DNA from: Oleispirillum sp963678075
GTDB taxonomy: Bacteria > Pseudomonadota > Alphaproteobacteria > Rhodospirillales > Rhodospirillaceae
Direction: 5' to 3'
Length of the DNA: 64,000 nt
NCBI GenBank assembly: GCA_963678075.2
Contig: CAXXPK010000003.1
Location: 992,001 to 1,056,000 of the forward strand
Shown here in pieces: positions 27,660 through 36,224 of this stretch. The notes below the pieces were generated by a model, which ran no database searches, was not told where the DNA came from, and was given only the letters and a program-made list of their open reading frames with translations. Made by a program: the position numbers and the translations under genes. Every line of letters begins with the position of its first letter. The stretch's first letter is position 1.

Positions 27660-27685
27660 AATTCTGGACCGATATGTCCAGAATT
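27660..27685. promoter_or_regulatory. TetR-type operator 1 of emrA
   Basis: Perfect inverted repeat with ten-base arms AATTCTGGAC and GTCCAGAATT around a six-base spacer. It lies at the 5' edge of the truncated emrA gene. TGGAC-N6-GTCCA symmetry is what a dimeric TetR repressor of an efflux operon would use; the regulator itself is reduced to a fragment at 25.0-25.2 kb. Confidence 0.65.
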
Positions 27686-27724
27686 GGGAGATATAAGAAG
27701 CGGCAGGTGGCGGCGCAAGGATTC

Positions 27725-27740
27725 TGGACTGGTCGGTCCA
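27725..27740. promoter_or_regulatory. TetR-type operator 2 of emrA
   Basis: Second copy of TGGAC-N6-GTCCA, preceded by ATTC as in operator 1 but without the outer right arm. Its centre is 60 bases from that of operator 1. Binding is inferred from symmetry and repetition. Confidence 0.55.
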
Positions 27741-27873
27741 AAAAATTTCCTGTTCGTTCGAGGTTGGCCTGTGGATTGCGTGGGGTGGCGATATCTGTCA
27801 TCATCCGCGCCGGGAACGGGCTGGCGCATCACCCGCGTTCTTTCGACCAATTCTGCAGAAAAGAGAGATTTCG

Positions 27874-28068
27874 ATGAGCCTTGGGCCGCTGCAAATTCTT
27901 CTGATCGTCGTGGTGATTCTTCTGCTTTTCGGCGCAGGCAAGATTCCGCGCCTGATGGGTGATGTCGCCAAGGGCGTCAATACCTTTAAAAAAGGCCTGA
28001 AGGAAGATGACCAATCCTCCACCAAGCAGATCGACAAGGACGGCGAAGGTCCGTCCGGCAAGGCCTGA
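27874..28068 (+). CDS. tatA: Sec-independent translocase subunit TatA
   Basis: Small pore-forming subunit of the twin-arginine translocase, 64 residues. One N-terminal helix (LQILLIVVVILLLF), the FGAGKIP hinge, an amphipathic helix (RLMGDVAKGVNTFKKGLK) and a charged tail. It heads tatABC, transcribed away from the emrA remnant. Intact. Confidence 0.93.
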   Translation: MSLGPLQILLIVVVILLLFGAGKIPRLMGDVAKGVNTFKKGLKEDDQSSTKQIDKDGEGPSGKA

Positions 28069-28114
28069 GGAATCGTTGTGATTCTGGTCTGGACGCTGAA
28101 AGCGGCAGGGTGCG

Positions 28115-28492
28115 ATGTTTGATATCGGCGGTTGGGAACTGCTTTTGGTCGCCGTGGTCGCGGTGTTCGTGATCGGACCGAAGGAGTTGCCCGCGACCTT
28201 GCGGACGTTGGGCCGCTTCATGGCGCGGCTGCGATCGCTTTCGGCGGGGCTGCGCGCCCAGGTCGATGACATGATCTGCGAGGCCGAGCTTGACGACCTG
28301 CGCAAGGCCACAAAGGCCGCCACCTCCGCCAACTTCGGCACGATCGTCGAGGACGCGGTCGATCCCGATCACGCGATGCGCGATTCCCTTAACCGGGCCG
28401 CCGAGGCGGTCAACGCCGATTCTCCCGCCGACGTTCCACCCGATGCGCCGCCGCTCGCCGACGATGCGCCGAAGATGGAGGCACCGAAATGA
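28115..28492 (+). CDS. tatB: Sec-independent translocase subunit TatB
   Basis: Twin-arginine signal-recognition partner of TatC, 125 residues. It opens with the family start MFDIGGWELLLVAVVAVFV, then IGPKELPATLRTLGRFMARL and an amphipathic helix, ending in an acidic, proline-rich tail. Stop overlaps the tatC start (ATGA), so the two are coupled. The gap after tatA is 46 bases. Intact. Confidence 0.92.
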   Translation: MFDIGGWELLLVAVVAVFVIGPKELPATLRTLGRFMARLRSLSAGLRAQVDDMICEAELDDLRKATKAATSANFGTIVEDAVDPDHAMRDSLNRAAEAVNADSPADVPPDAPPLADDAPKMEAPK

Positions 28493-29289
28493 GCGAGGGA
28501 CCGGTCGATGACACGCTGATGCCGCTGATCGAGCACCTGATCGAACTGCGCCGCCGTTTGATGTACGCCGCGCTTGGCTTCGTCGTCGCCTTCGTCCTCT
28601 GCTATTGGGTGTCCCTGGACATCTACGACATGCTGATGCGGCCCTTGGCGCGGGTGATGGCCGATATCGGCGGCACCCAGCGGATGATCTATACCGCGCT
28701 GACCGAGGGCTTTTTCACCCAGGTCAAGGTGGCGGCCTTCGGCGCCCTGTTCCTGTCGTTTCCGGTGATCGCGACGCAGGTGTGGATGTTCGTCGCGCCC
28801 GGTCTTTACAAGCATGAACGCAACGCCTTCCTGCCGTTCCTGCTGGCCAGCCAGATCCTGTTCGTGCTGGGAGCGATGCTGGTCTATTTCATGGTCATTC
28901 CGCTGGCCTGGGCCTTTTTGTTGGGGTTCCAGACGCATGCCGGAGAGACCGTCCTGCCGATCGAGCTGGAGGCTCGGGTCGGGGAATACCTGTCCCTGAT
29001 CATGTCCCTGATCTTCGCCTTCGGAATCTGTTTCCAACTGCCGGTGTTGCTGACCTTGCTGGCAAAGGTCGGCATCGTCGATAGCGCGATGCTGGCGGCG
29101 AAGCGGCGCTACGCCGTTGTCGCCGCCTTTATCGTTGGCGCGGTTCTGACGCCGCCCGACGTGGTCAGTCAGATCGGTTTGGCGTTGCCTCTGCTTCTGC
29201 TGTACGAAGGCTCGATCATCGCCTGCCGTCGTATCGAGCGCGCCCGTGCCGCCGCCGAGGCCGAGGAAACCCCGCCGCCCGCGCCCTAG
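28489..29289 (+). CDS. tatC: Sec-independent translocase subunit TatC
   Basis: Six-helix receptor for twin-arginine signal peptides, 266 residues. Seen: PLIEHLIELRRRLMYAAL (conserved cytoplasmic N-terminus with the HL.ELR motif), TALTEGFFTQVKVAAFGALF, FVAPGLYKHERNAFLPF and FGICFQLPVLLTLLAKVGI, then LTPPDVVSQIGLALPLLLLY. Intact. The stop is followed by a GC-rich inverted repeat without a T run. Confidence 0.94.
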   Translation: MSEGPVDDTLMPLIEHLIELRRRLMYAALGFVVAFVLCYWVSLDIYDMLMRPLARVMADIGGTQRMIYTALTEGFFTQVKVAAFGALFLSFPVIATQVWMFVAPGLYKHERNAFLPFLLASQILFVLGAMLVYFMVIPLAWAFLLGFQTHAGETVLPIELEARVGEYLSLIMSLIFAFGICFQLPVLLTLLAKVGIVDSAMLAAKRRYAVVAAFIVGAVLTPPDVVSQIGLALPLLLLYEGSIIACRRIERARAAAEAEETPPPAP

Positions 29290-29392
29290 CGGGCGTAATC
29301 GCGCCGGTGGACGAAGGGGCGTGGCGGAGCTATAAAACCGCTGTTCGCCACCTTCAGGGGCGGTGGGCAGGTCTCCTGGAAGGTGGTTTTTT

Positions 29393-30673
29393 ATGCTCGA
29401 TATCCGTTCGATTCGCGACAATCCCGATATTCTCGATCAGGCCCTGGCTCGTCGCGGCAAGTCCGCGATGGCCGAGACGGTGATCGCGCTCGACCGCGAA
29501 CGCCGCGCGTTGCAGACCTCTTGGCAGGAGATGCAGGCCCGCCGCAACGAGGCCTCGCGCCAGGTCGGCGCGGTGAAGAAGGCGGGTGGCGACGCCGCCG
29601 CCCTGATCGACGAGGTCGCGACCCTGAAACGGCGGATGACCGAGGTCGAGGACGAGGAAAAGCAAAAAGGCGCGGAGCTGGAACTGCTGCTGCTGGGAAT
29701 TCCCAACATTCCCGCCGCCGACGTGCCGGAGGGCCTGGACGAGGACGCCAACCTTGAACGCACCCGCGTCGGCGAGCCGCGCGTCTTCGACTTCGCGCCG
29801 AAGGAGCACGACGCGATCGGCGAAGGCCTGGGCCTGATGTCGTTCGATGACGCGGCGAAGCTGTCGGGCGCGCGTTTCGTGGTGCTGAAGGGCGCGATGG
29901 CGCGGTTGGAGCGCGCTTTGGGCCAGTTGATGCTGGACCTTCACACCGGCGAACACGGCTATACCGAGGTCTCGCCGCCGGTTCTGGTCCGCGACAACGC
30001 GGTGCGCGGCACCGGTCAGTTGCCGAAATTCTCCGAGGATCTGTTCCGCACCGAGAACGGATTCTGGCTGATTCCCACAGCCGAGGTGCCGCTGACCAAT
30101 CTGGTGGCGGACACCATCCTTGAGGAAAAGGAACTGCCGAAGCGCTTTACCGCGCTGACCGCTTGTTTCCGGTCCGAGGCAGGGGCGGCGGGCAAGGATA
30201 CGCGCGGCATGATCCGGCAGCACCAATTCCATAAGGTCGAAATGGTGTCGATCACCACGCCCGGGGCTTCCGACGACGAACAACGGCGGATGCTGGGCTG
30301 CGCCGAGGCGGTGCTGAAGCGTCTGGAACTGCCGTACCGGGTCGTCGCCCTGTGCGCCGGAGACATGGGCGCCACCGCTTGCCGTACCTTCGACATCGAG
30401 GTCTGGTTGCCGGGGCAGAACGGCTATCGCGAGATTTCCAGCTGCTCCACCTGCGGCGACTATCAGGCGCGGCGGATGAACGCTCGCTATCGCGCCGCCG
30501 CCGATGCCAAGGGAACGCGGTTCGTCCACACCCTGAACGGTTCCGGCGTCGCGGTCGGGCGCGCCCTGGTCGCGGTGTTGGAAAACTATCAGCAGGCGGA
30601 CGGCTCGGTGGTGATTCCCGATGCCTTGCGGCCCTACATGGGCGGCCTGTCCGTGCTCAAGGGGCAGGCATGA
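29393..30673 (+). CDS. serS: seryl-tRNA synthetase
   Basis: Class II aminoacyl-tRNA synthetase, 426 residues from ATG 29393 (MLDIRSIRDNPD, the usual family start). An N-terminal tRNA-binding coiled coil (about 30-105) precedes the catalytic domain with TGQLPKFSEDLF, motif 2 CFRSEAGAAGKDTRG, ISSCSTCGDYQARRMNARYR and motif 3 NGSGVAVGRALVAVLENYQ. Stop overlaps surE (ATGA). Intact. Confidence 0.95.
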   Translation: MLDIRSIRDNPDILDQALARRGKSAMAETVIALDRERRALQTSWQEMQARRNEASRQVGAVKKAGGDAAALIDEVATLKRRMTEVEDEEKQKGAELELLLLGIPNIPAADVPEGLDEDANLERTRVGEPRVFDFAPKEHDAIGEGLGLMSFDDAAKLSGARFVVLKGAMARLERALGQLMLDLHTGEHGYTEVSPPVLVRDNAVRGTGQLPKFSEDLFRTENGFWLIPTAEVPLTNLVADTILEEKELPKRFTALTACFRSEAGAAGKDTRGMIRQHQFHKVEMVSITTPGASDDEQRRMLGCAEAVLKRLELPYRVVALCAGDMGATACRTFDIEVWLPGQNGYREISSCSTCGDYQARRMNARYRAAADAKGTRFVHTLNGSGVAVGRALVAVLENYQQADGSVVIPDALRPYMGGLSVLKGQA

Positions 30674-31482
30674 CCGCCGCCGTTGCCGAAGGTCCGTTGC
30701 CGAATCTGAAGGGGGCGCGGGTCCTTCTGACCAATGACGACGGCATCCATGCGCCGGGATTGAGGGTTCTGGAAAGCATCGCCCTGGCCCTGGGGATGGA
30801 GGCCTGGGTAGTCGCCCCGGAAACCGAGCAGAGCGGCGCCGGGCATTCCCTGACCCTGCATCGTCCCTTGCGCTGGCGCCAGGCCTCGGAGCGACGGTTC
30901 GCGGTCGAAGGCACGCCCACCGATTGCGTGTTGCTGGCGATCAACAAGTTCATGAAGGATGCGAAGCTGGATCTTCTGATTTCCGGTGTCAATCGCGGTG
31001 CCAACATGGGTGACGACGTGACCTATTCCGGCACCATCGCGGCGGCGATGGAAGGGACCCTGCTGGGGGTGCCCTCCATCGCCTTAAGCCAGGTTCTGAC
31101 GCCGCAGGCCCCGGTAAAATGGCGGACCGCCGAGGTTCATGCTCCAGACCTGATCCGTGCCTTGTGCGCGCGGGGCTGGCCCGGCGATGTCTTGATCAGC
31201 ATTAATTTTCCCGACGTTTCGACCGCCGCCGTCGCAGGAACGACGTTGGCGCCGCAGGGGCATCACAAATTAGGCGACCATCTGGTGGAGCGCGTCGATC
31301 CGCGCGGACGCCCCTATATCTGGATCGGTTGCCTGCACGCGAACACCCAACTGGTGGCGGGCTGCGACATGGAGCGCAGCGAGGCCGGCTGGATCACCGT
31401 CACGCCGCTGTCGGTCAATCTGACGCACCGTGCCACCCTCGATCGTCTGACCGATTCACTCGACGCCGACGGTCGGTCCTAG
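30670..31482 (+). CDS. surE: 5'/3'-nucleotidase SurE
   Basis: Metal-dependent survival-protein nucleotidase, 270 residues. Motifs LLTNDDGIHAPGLRVLE (metal-binding Asp pair) near 18, APETEQSGAGHSLT, VEGTPTDCV and LISGVNRGANMGDDVTYSGT. Coupled to serS by a four-base overlap and followed by pcm, the classic surE-pcm pair of repair and stress genes. Intact. Confidence 0.93.
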   Translation: MTAAVAEGPLPNLKGARVLLTNDDGIHAPGLRVLESIALALGMEAWVVAPETEQSGAGHSLTLHRPLRWRQASERRFAVEGTPTDCVLLAINKFMKDAKLDLLISGVNRGANMGDDVTYSGTIAAAMEGTLLGVPSIALSQVLTPQAPVKWRTAEVHAPDLIRALCARGWPGDVLISINFPDVSTAAVAGTTLAPQGHHKLGDHLVERVDPRGRPYIWIGCLHANTQLVAGCDMERSEAGWITVTPLSVNLTHRATLDRLTDSLDADGRS

Positions 31483-31503
31483 CCGGGCGGGGGGGAACGG
31501 GCC

Positions 31504-32145
31504 ATGAACCCGGCGCTGCGCATCCGTTTGTTGATGGAACTGAGGCGCTGCGGCGTGTCCGATACGCGGGTTCTGGCGGCGATCGAAACCGTGCCGCGCG
31601 ATTTGTTCGTTTCCGAGCCCTTCGCCGATCAGTCCTGGGACAACACCGCCTTGCCGATCGGCTGCGGTCAGACCATCAGCCAGCCCCTGGTGGTTGGCCT
31701 GATGACCCAGGCACTGGAAATCACCCCCCGCGCCAAGGTGTTGGAGATCGGGACCGGCTCTGGCTACCAGACGGCGGTGCTGGCGCAGTTGTGCCGCCGC
31801 GTCTATACCCTGGAGCGTCACCGTCCGTTGTTGGCCGAGGCAGAGGCTCGGCTGCGTCGCCTGCGGCTGAGCAACATCGCGGCCATGCATGGCGACGGCA
31901 CCAAGGGGTGGCCCGCGCAGGCGCCTTTCGACCGCATCCTGTTGACCGCTTCGGCGGCGGAAATGCCACCGGCGTTGCTGGATCAGTTGGCGGTGGGGGG
32001 AATCCTGGTGGCGCCGGTCGATGGCGACGGCGGAGGGCAGCAGGTGGTGCGGATTCGCCGCATCAGCGACGGTTTCACCACCGAGCCGTTGTTTCCGGTG
32101 TGTTTCGTTCCCCTGGTTTCCGGCGTTCCAGACGATGCTCCGTGA
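31504..32145 (+). CDS. pcm: protein-L-isoaspartate O-methyltransferase
   Basis: Repairs isoaspartyl residues in aged proteins using S-adenosylmethionine; 213 residues. Seen: PRDLFVSEPFADQSWDNTAL, GQTISQPLVVGLMTQAL, SAM-binding LEIGTGSGYQTAVLAQL near 80, and GDGTKGWPAQAPFDRILLTA. Located between surE and the nlpD-like gene, as in many proteobacteria. Intact. Confidence 0.93.
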   Translation: MNPALRIRLLMELRRCGVSDTRVLAAIETVPRDLFVSEPFADQSWDNTALPIGCGQTISQPLVVGLMTQALEITPRAKVLEIGTGSGYQTAVLAQLCRRVYTLERHRPLLAEAEARLRRLRLSNIAAMHGDGTKGWPAQAPFDRILLTASAAEMPPALLDQLAVGGILVAPVDGDGGGQQVVRIRRISDGFTTEPLFPVCFVPLVSGVPDDAP

Positions 32146-32209
32146 TTGCCGTCGCGCCGTCGTCGGTGCGGCGTTGTCGTCGGCGCGGCGGGTCCGTATA
32201 GTGGTGGTC

Positions 32210-33142
32210 ATGACGAGATTCGGTCATTTTTGGGCGATCGCCGGGGTTCTCGCGCTGTTGTCGGGATGTTCGGGGCCACGCCTTTACTACACCATCTTCG
32301 ATGGCGGCGGGGGAAGCGCGTCGGGCGGTCGCGTCACGATGCGCGGCGGGCAGGGGCAGTACGTGGTCAAGCGTGGTGACACCGTTTATCGCATCGCCAC
32401 CGCGCATGGCGTGCCGATGCGTCGTTTCATCGAGGCCAATGGCCTGACCCCGCCCTATGCCTTGTCGGTTGGACAGGTTCTGCGGGTGCCGGATCGTCCG
32501 ACCCACACCGTCAAGCGCGGCGAAACCGTCCATCGCATCGCGCAGATGCATGGCGTCGACATGAGCGCCCTGGTCCGCGTCAACGATCTTCCGTCCCCCT
32601 ATGTCATTCATATCGGGCAGGTGTTGCAGTTGCCGGGGACCACGGCGCTTGCCGCGGCGAAAACCGGCGGTCAGAATTCGCCGCCGTCCCAGGCTGCATC
32701 CGTCCCGGCCGTTCCGGCCTCCAGTCCGCCCCGCGCCACCGCGATTCCAAAGCCGCCGCCGCGTCAGGGGCGGGGGCTCGACTGGCCGGTGCGCGGTCGT
32801 GTGGTGATGCCGTATGGGGCGGTCGCCAAGGGCATGCGCAACGACGGCATCAACATTTCGGCAAAGCTGGGAACCTCGGTTCGCGCCGCCGAATCCGGTG
32901 TCGTCGCCTATGCCGGGAACGAGCTGAAGGGATTCGGCAACATGCTGCTTTTGAAGCACGAGGGCGGCCTGATCACCACCTATGCCCATACCGACGAGAT
33001 CAAGGTGGCGCGCGGTGCCGTGGTCAAGCGTGGCCAGATCATCGCGGCGGTCGGACAATCGGGAAGCGTTACCTCGCCGCAGCTGCATTTCGAGGTGCGG
33101 GAAGGGGCGAAGGCGGTGGACCCGATGAAGTTCCTGAACTGA
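32210..33142 (+). CDS. NlpD-like LysM/M23 lipoprotein
   Basis: Outer-membrane lipoprotein, 310 residues from ATG 32210. The signal peptide ends in a lipobox (LLSGC, Cys at about 20). Two LysM repeats follow (about 52-95 and 98-141: YVVKRGDTVYRIATAHGV, HTVKRGETVHRIAQMHGV), then a Pro/Ala linker and a LytM/M23 domain (about 195-310). The domain's zinc ligands look degenerate: NDGINIS where active enzymes have H..D, and PQLHFEV where they have HLHFE. This is the pattern of amidase activators of the NlpD/EnvC kind. It follows pcm. Confidence 0.85.
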   Translation: MTRFGHFWAIAGVLALLSGCSGPRLYYTIFDGGGGSASGGRVTMRGGQGQYVVKRGDTVYRIATAHGVPMRRFIEANGLTPPYALSVGQVLRVPDRPTHTVKRGETVHRIAQMHGVDMSALVRVNDLPSPYVIHIGQVLQLPGTTALAAAKTGGQNSPPSQAASVPAVPASSPPRATAIPKPPPRQGRGLDWPVRGRVVMPYGAVAKGMRNDGINISAKLGTSVRAAESGVVAYAGNELKGFGNMLLLKHEGGLITTYAHTDEIKVARGAVVKRGQIIAAVGQSGSVTSPQLHFEVREGAKAVDPMKFLN

Positions 33143-33143
33143 G

Positions 33144-34009
33144 TCAAAGTCGTGGGGAATGCTGAGCCCGCCGCACAAATCTAGGAAGAACTGCCAGGCG
33201 ACGCGCCCCGAGCGTCTGCCGCGGGTCATCGACCATTCCAGGGCCTTCGCCTGAACTTCCTCGAACGGCGGAGAGAAAATCCCGGCGGCGACGCAATAGC
33301 CGCGAATGATATCGTAATAGGTGTCCTGGTCCATGTTGTGGAAACCGATCCACATGCCGAAGCGGTCGGACAGCGAGACCTTTTCCTCGACCGCCTCGCC
33401 CTGGTGGATGGAATTGGCGCGCTCGTTCTCGATCATCTGACGGCTCATCAGGTGGCGCCGGTTCGAGGTGGCGTAGAACAGCACCGAATCCGGTCGTCCC
33501 TCCAGTCCTCCGTCGAGAATCGATTTCAGCGACTTGTAGCTTTCGTCCTGGTTTTCGAACGACGGGTCGCCGCAGAACAGCAGGAAGCGCCATTCGCTGG
33601 CTTTCAGGTGGCGCATCAGTCGCGGTAGCGAGGGAATATCCTCGCGCAGGAGTTCGATCATGGCGATGGAGCCGTCGGCCAGTGCGTTGGCCTCCGCGTG
33701 CACCGCCTTGACCAGCGACGACTTGCCGGTGCCGCGCGCCCCCCACAAGAGTACGTTATTGGCGGGCAGCCCCTTGGCGAAGCGCAACGTGTTGTCCAAA
33801 AGCTTCGCCTTCTGCGGCTCGATTCCCTTCAAAAGGGCGATCGGCAGGCGGTTGACCCGCGTCACCGGCAGCATCGCGTCGGGATCGGTCTGCCAGATGA
33901 AGGCGTTGACATCCGCCGGAAGGCACACCGGATCATACACCGGACTCCGTCGTTCCAGGGCGGCGGCGATGCGTTCGAGAGTCTCCAGGACTTGCGCGAT
34001 TTCATTCAT
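33144..34009 (-). CDS. DUF815-type P-loop ATPase, stop codon lost
   Basis: Putative AAA+-like ATPase of the DUF815 family. From ATG 34009 (NEIAQVLETLERIAAALE) it shows Walker A LLWGARGTGKSSLVKAVHAE, RFLLFCGDPSFENQDESYK, VLFYATSNRRHLMSRQMIEN and the RSGRVAWQFFLDLCGGL ending typical of the family. After that the frame has no stop and runs on to 32075, antisense through the whole nlpD-like gene. The nearest stop near the domain end, TGA at 33146-33144, is in another frame, so a small indel near 33150-33170 probably removed the natural end. The listed 5'-to-3' span assumes that end. The core domain is intact. Confidence 0.72.
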
Positions 34010-34171
34010 GGACTTAACTCCACACCAGGGAGAGAGGGGGAGTTTTCTCTGCCCCAAGGCGAGAGACAATCACAAAACCGACATCGGTTAAACATTGAAT
34101 CTCCGCCCCCGATGGTTATAGTTCTTCGAATCGCCCGCGCCCCGGGCCCGCCCACAAGGAGCCTTCGATCA

Positions 34172-34573
34172 ATGCTGATTTCGCCCGCATTTGCCCAGAG
34201 CGCCGGAAGCCCGGCCTTCGGCTTTGAACAAATGTTGCCGCTGGTTCTGGTCTTCGCGATCTTCTATTTTCTGCTGATTCGGCCGCAGCAAAAGCGCGCC
34301 AAGGAACATAAGGCTCTGCTGGCCGGAATCAAACGTGGCGACCGTATCGTCACCGGTGGCGGCATCATCGGTACCGTGACCAAGGCCACCGATGATGAAC
34401 TGACCGTCGAACTGGCCGAAAACATCCGTGTTCGCGTGACCCGCGACAGCGTGATCGGCCTGTATCGGGAACGCGCCGTTCAGACGGAAGCCGCGCCGGA
34501 AGGCGAGGGTGGGGCCATGGCTGAAAAGCCCACCGCCGGCTCGAAACTGCGCCGTCTTCTCGGCGGCAAGTAA
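34172..34573 (+). CDS. yajC: preprotein translocase subunit YajC
   Basis: Accessory membrane subunit of the SecDF-YajC complex. ATG 34172 follows AAGGAG; 133 residues. One helix (MLPLVLVFAIFYFLLIRPQQ with the conserved RPQQKRAKEH), then a cytoplasmic beta domain (GDRIVTGGGIIGTV, VELAENIRVRV). It heads yajC-secD-secF. Intact. Confidence 0.94.
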   Translation: MLISPAFAQSAGSPAFGFEQMLPLVLVFAIFYFLLIRPQQKRAKEHKALLAGIKRGDRIVTGGGIIGTVTKATDDELTVELAENIRVRVTRDSVIGLYRERAVQTEAAPEGEGGAMAEKPTAGSKLRRLLGGK

Positions 34574-34630
34574 CGTCGCGACCCGCCGCTTCCGAGCTGC
34601 GGTCCTTCCTGATCGTTCGAAGGTCGTCCG

Positions 34631-36202
34631 ATGCTGTATTTTCAGAAGTGGAAGATCGCTGTCGTCGCCTTGGTGATCGCGGCGGGGGTGGTGTTTGCAA
34701 CCCCCAACCTGATAAGCCGGGATCAGCAGGATGCCCTGCCCGGTTGGTGGCAGCCGCTCAGCCTGGGGCTTGACCTTCAGGGCGGTTCGCATCTGCTGTT
34801 GGAACTGAACACCGGCGAGCTGGTCAAGGATAAGCTGGAAGGCGTCGTCGATGTCGTGCGCGGCACTCTGCGCACCGAAAAGATGCGTTACACCGGATTG
34901 TCCATCCAGCACGAGGCGGTGGTTGCTTCCATTCTGGGGGGCGAGACGGAGCGTGCGGCGGCGCGCAAGGCGTTGAGAAACGCGATTCCCAACGCCGACG
35001 TCGATGTCGATGCCGACGGCCTGCTCAAGGTTTCCTACGGCGAGAAGGCGCGGCGCGAGATGTTGGAAGGCGCGTTGTCCACGACGCTGGAAATCATCCG
35101 CAAACGCATCGACGAACTGGGGACGCGCGAACCTTCGATCCAGCGTCAGGGCAGCAACCGTATCGTCGTGCAGCTGCCCGGCGTTTCGGACCCCAAGCGC
35201 GCCCGCGAAGTGATTGGCAAGACGGCGCGCATGACCTTCCACCTGCTTGACACCGAAACCTCGGTCGAAGAGGCGATGAAGGGGCGGCTTCCTCCCGGCT
35301 CGATGCTGCTGGAAGGCATGGACGCCGGTCCGCAGGGGCAAAAACGCCTGTACGTGGTGCGCAAGAAGGTCGAGGTCACGGGCGAGCATCTGGTCGATGC
35401 GCAGCCCTCTTTCGATCAGGGGGCGCCGGTGGTGTCCTTCCGGTTTGACGCGCTGGGCGGACGCATTTTCGGTAAGGTGACGCAGGATAACGTTGGGCGC
35501 AGTCTTGCCATCGTTCTCGACAACAAGGTGGTCAGCGCCCCGAACATCCGCAGCGCGATCATGCAGGGCAACGGCGTGATCACCGGCGGCTTCTCGGTGC
35601 AGGGGGCAAACGATCTGGCCCTGGTTCTGCGTTCCGGCGCGTTGCCGACCTCGATCACCTTCCTTGAGGAGCGCTCGGTCGGTCCCAGCCTGGGCGCGGA
35701 TTCGATCCGCGCCGGGATGGTCGCCAGTCTGGTCGGTCTGGCCCTGGTAGTCGGGTTCATGGTCGTCGCCTACGGTTTGTTCGGGCTGTTCGCCGATGTC
35801 GCCCTGATCGTCAACATGATGCTGCTGATCGGCGGCTTGAGCGCGCTGGGCGCCACCCTGACCCTGCCCGGTATCGCCGGCATCGTGTTGACGATAGGTA
35901 TGGCGGTGGATGCCAACGTTCTGATCTTCGAACGCATGCGCGAGGAAGCCCGCAATGGACGTTCGACGTTGAGCGCCATCGAGACCGGGTTTTCGCGCGC
36001 CTTTTCGACGATTTTGGATGCCAACGTCACCACCCTGGCCGCCGCGCTGCTGCTGTATCACTTCGGCTCTGGCCCGGTGCGTGGTTTCGCGGTGACATTG
36101 GGGCTGGGTATTCTGACATCGATGTTCTCGGCGGTGATGGTAACGCGTCTGATGGTGATCATCTGGGCGCGTCGCGTCCACCCCTCGGCCTTGCCGCTGT
36201 GA
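34631..36202 (+). CDS. secD: protein translocase subunit SecD
   Basis: RND-fold membrane protein using the proton gradient to pull exported proteins outward; 523 residues. N-terminal helix, periplasmic P1 region with LGLDLQGGSHLLLEL and IIRKRIDELGTREPSIQRQG, LVDAQPSFDQ, then five clustered helices (from about 350) with LPGIAGIVLTIGMAVDANVLIFERMREE, the proton-path DANVLI motif. Intact; secF follows after 22 bases. Confidence 0.94.
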   Translation: MLYFQKWKIAVVALVIAAGVVFATPNLISRDQQDALPGWWQPLSLGLDLQGGSHLLLELNTGELVKDKLEGVVDVVRGTLRTEKMRYTGLSIQHEAVVASILGGETERAAARKALRNAIPNADVDVDADGLLKVSYGEKARREMLEGALSTTLEIIRKRIDELGTREPSIQRQGSNRIVVQLPGVSDPKRAREVIGKTARMTFHLLDTETSVEEAMKGRLPPGSMLLEGMDAGPQGQKRLYVVRKKVEVTGEHLVDAQPSFDQGAPVVSFRFDALGGRIFGKVTQDNVGRSLAIVLDNKVVSAPNIRSAIMQGNGVITGGFSVQGANDLALVLRSGALPTSITFLEERSVGPSLGADSIRAGMVASLVGLALVVGFMVVAYGLFGLFADVALIVNMMLLIGGLSALGATLTLPGIAGIVLTIGMAVDANVLIFERMREEARNGRSTLSAIETGFSRAFSTILDANVTTLAAALLLYHFGSGPVRGFAVTLGLGILTSMFSAVMVTRLMVIIWARRVHPSALPL

Positions 36203-36224
36203 CCGGGGAAGGGAGTTTACGCAC

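Noticed and set aside
29276..29295. Hairpin CGCCCGC/GCGGGCG around the tatC stop as a terminator.
   Set aside because: No T run follows, and GC-rich inverted repeats of this size arise by chance in such sequence.
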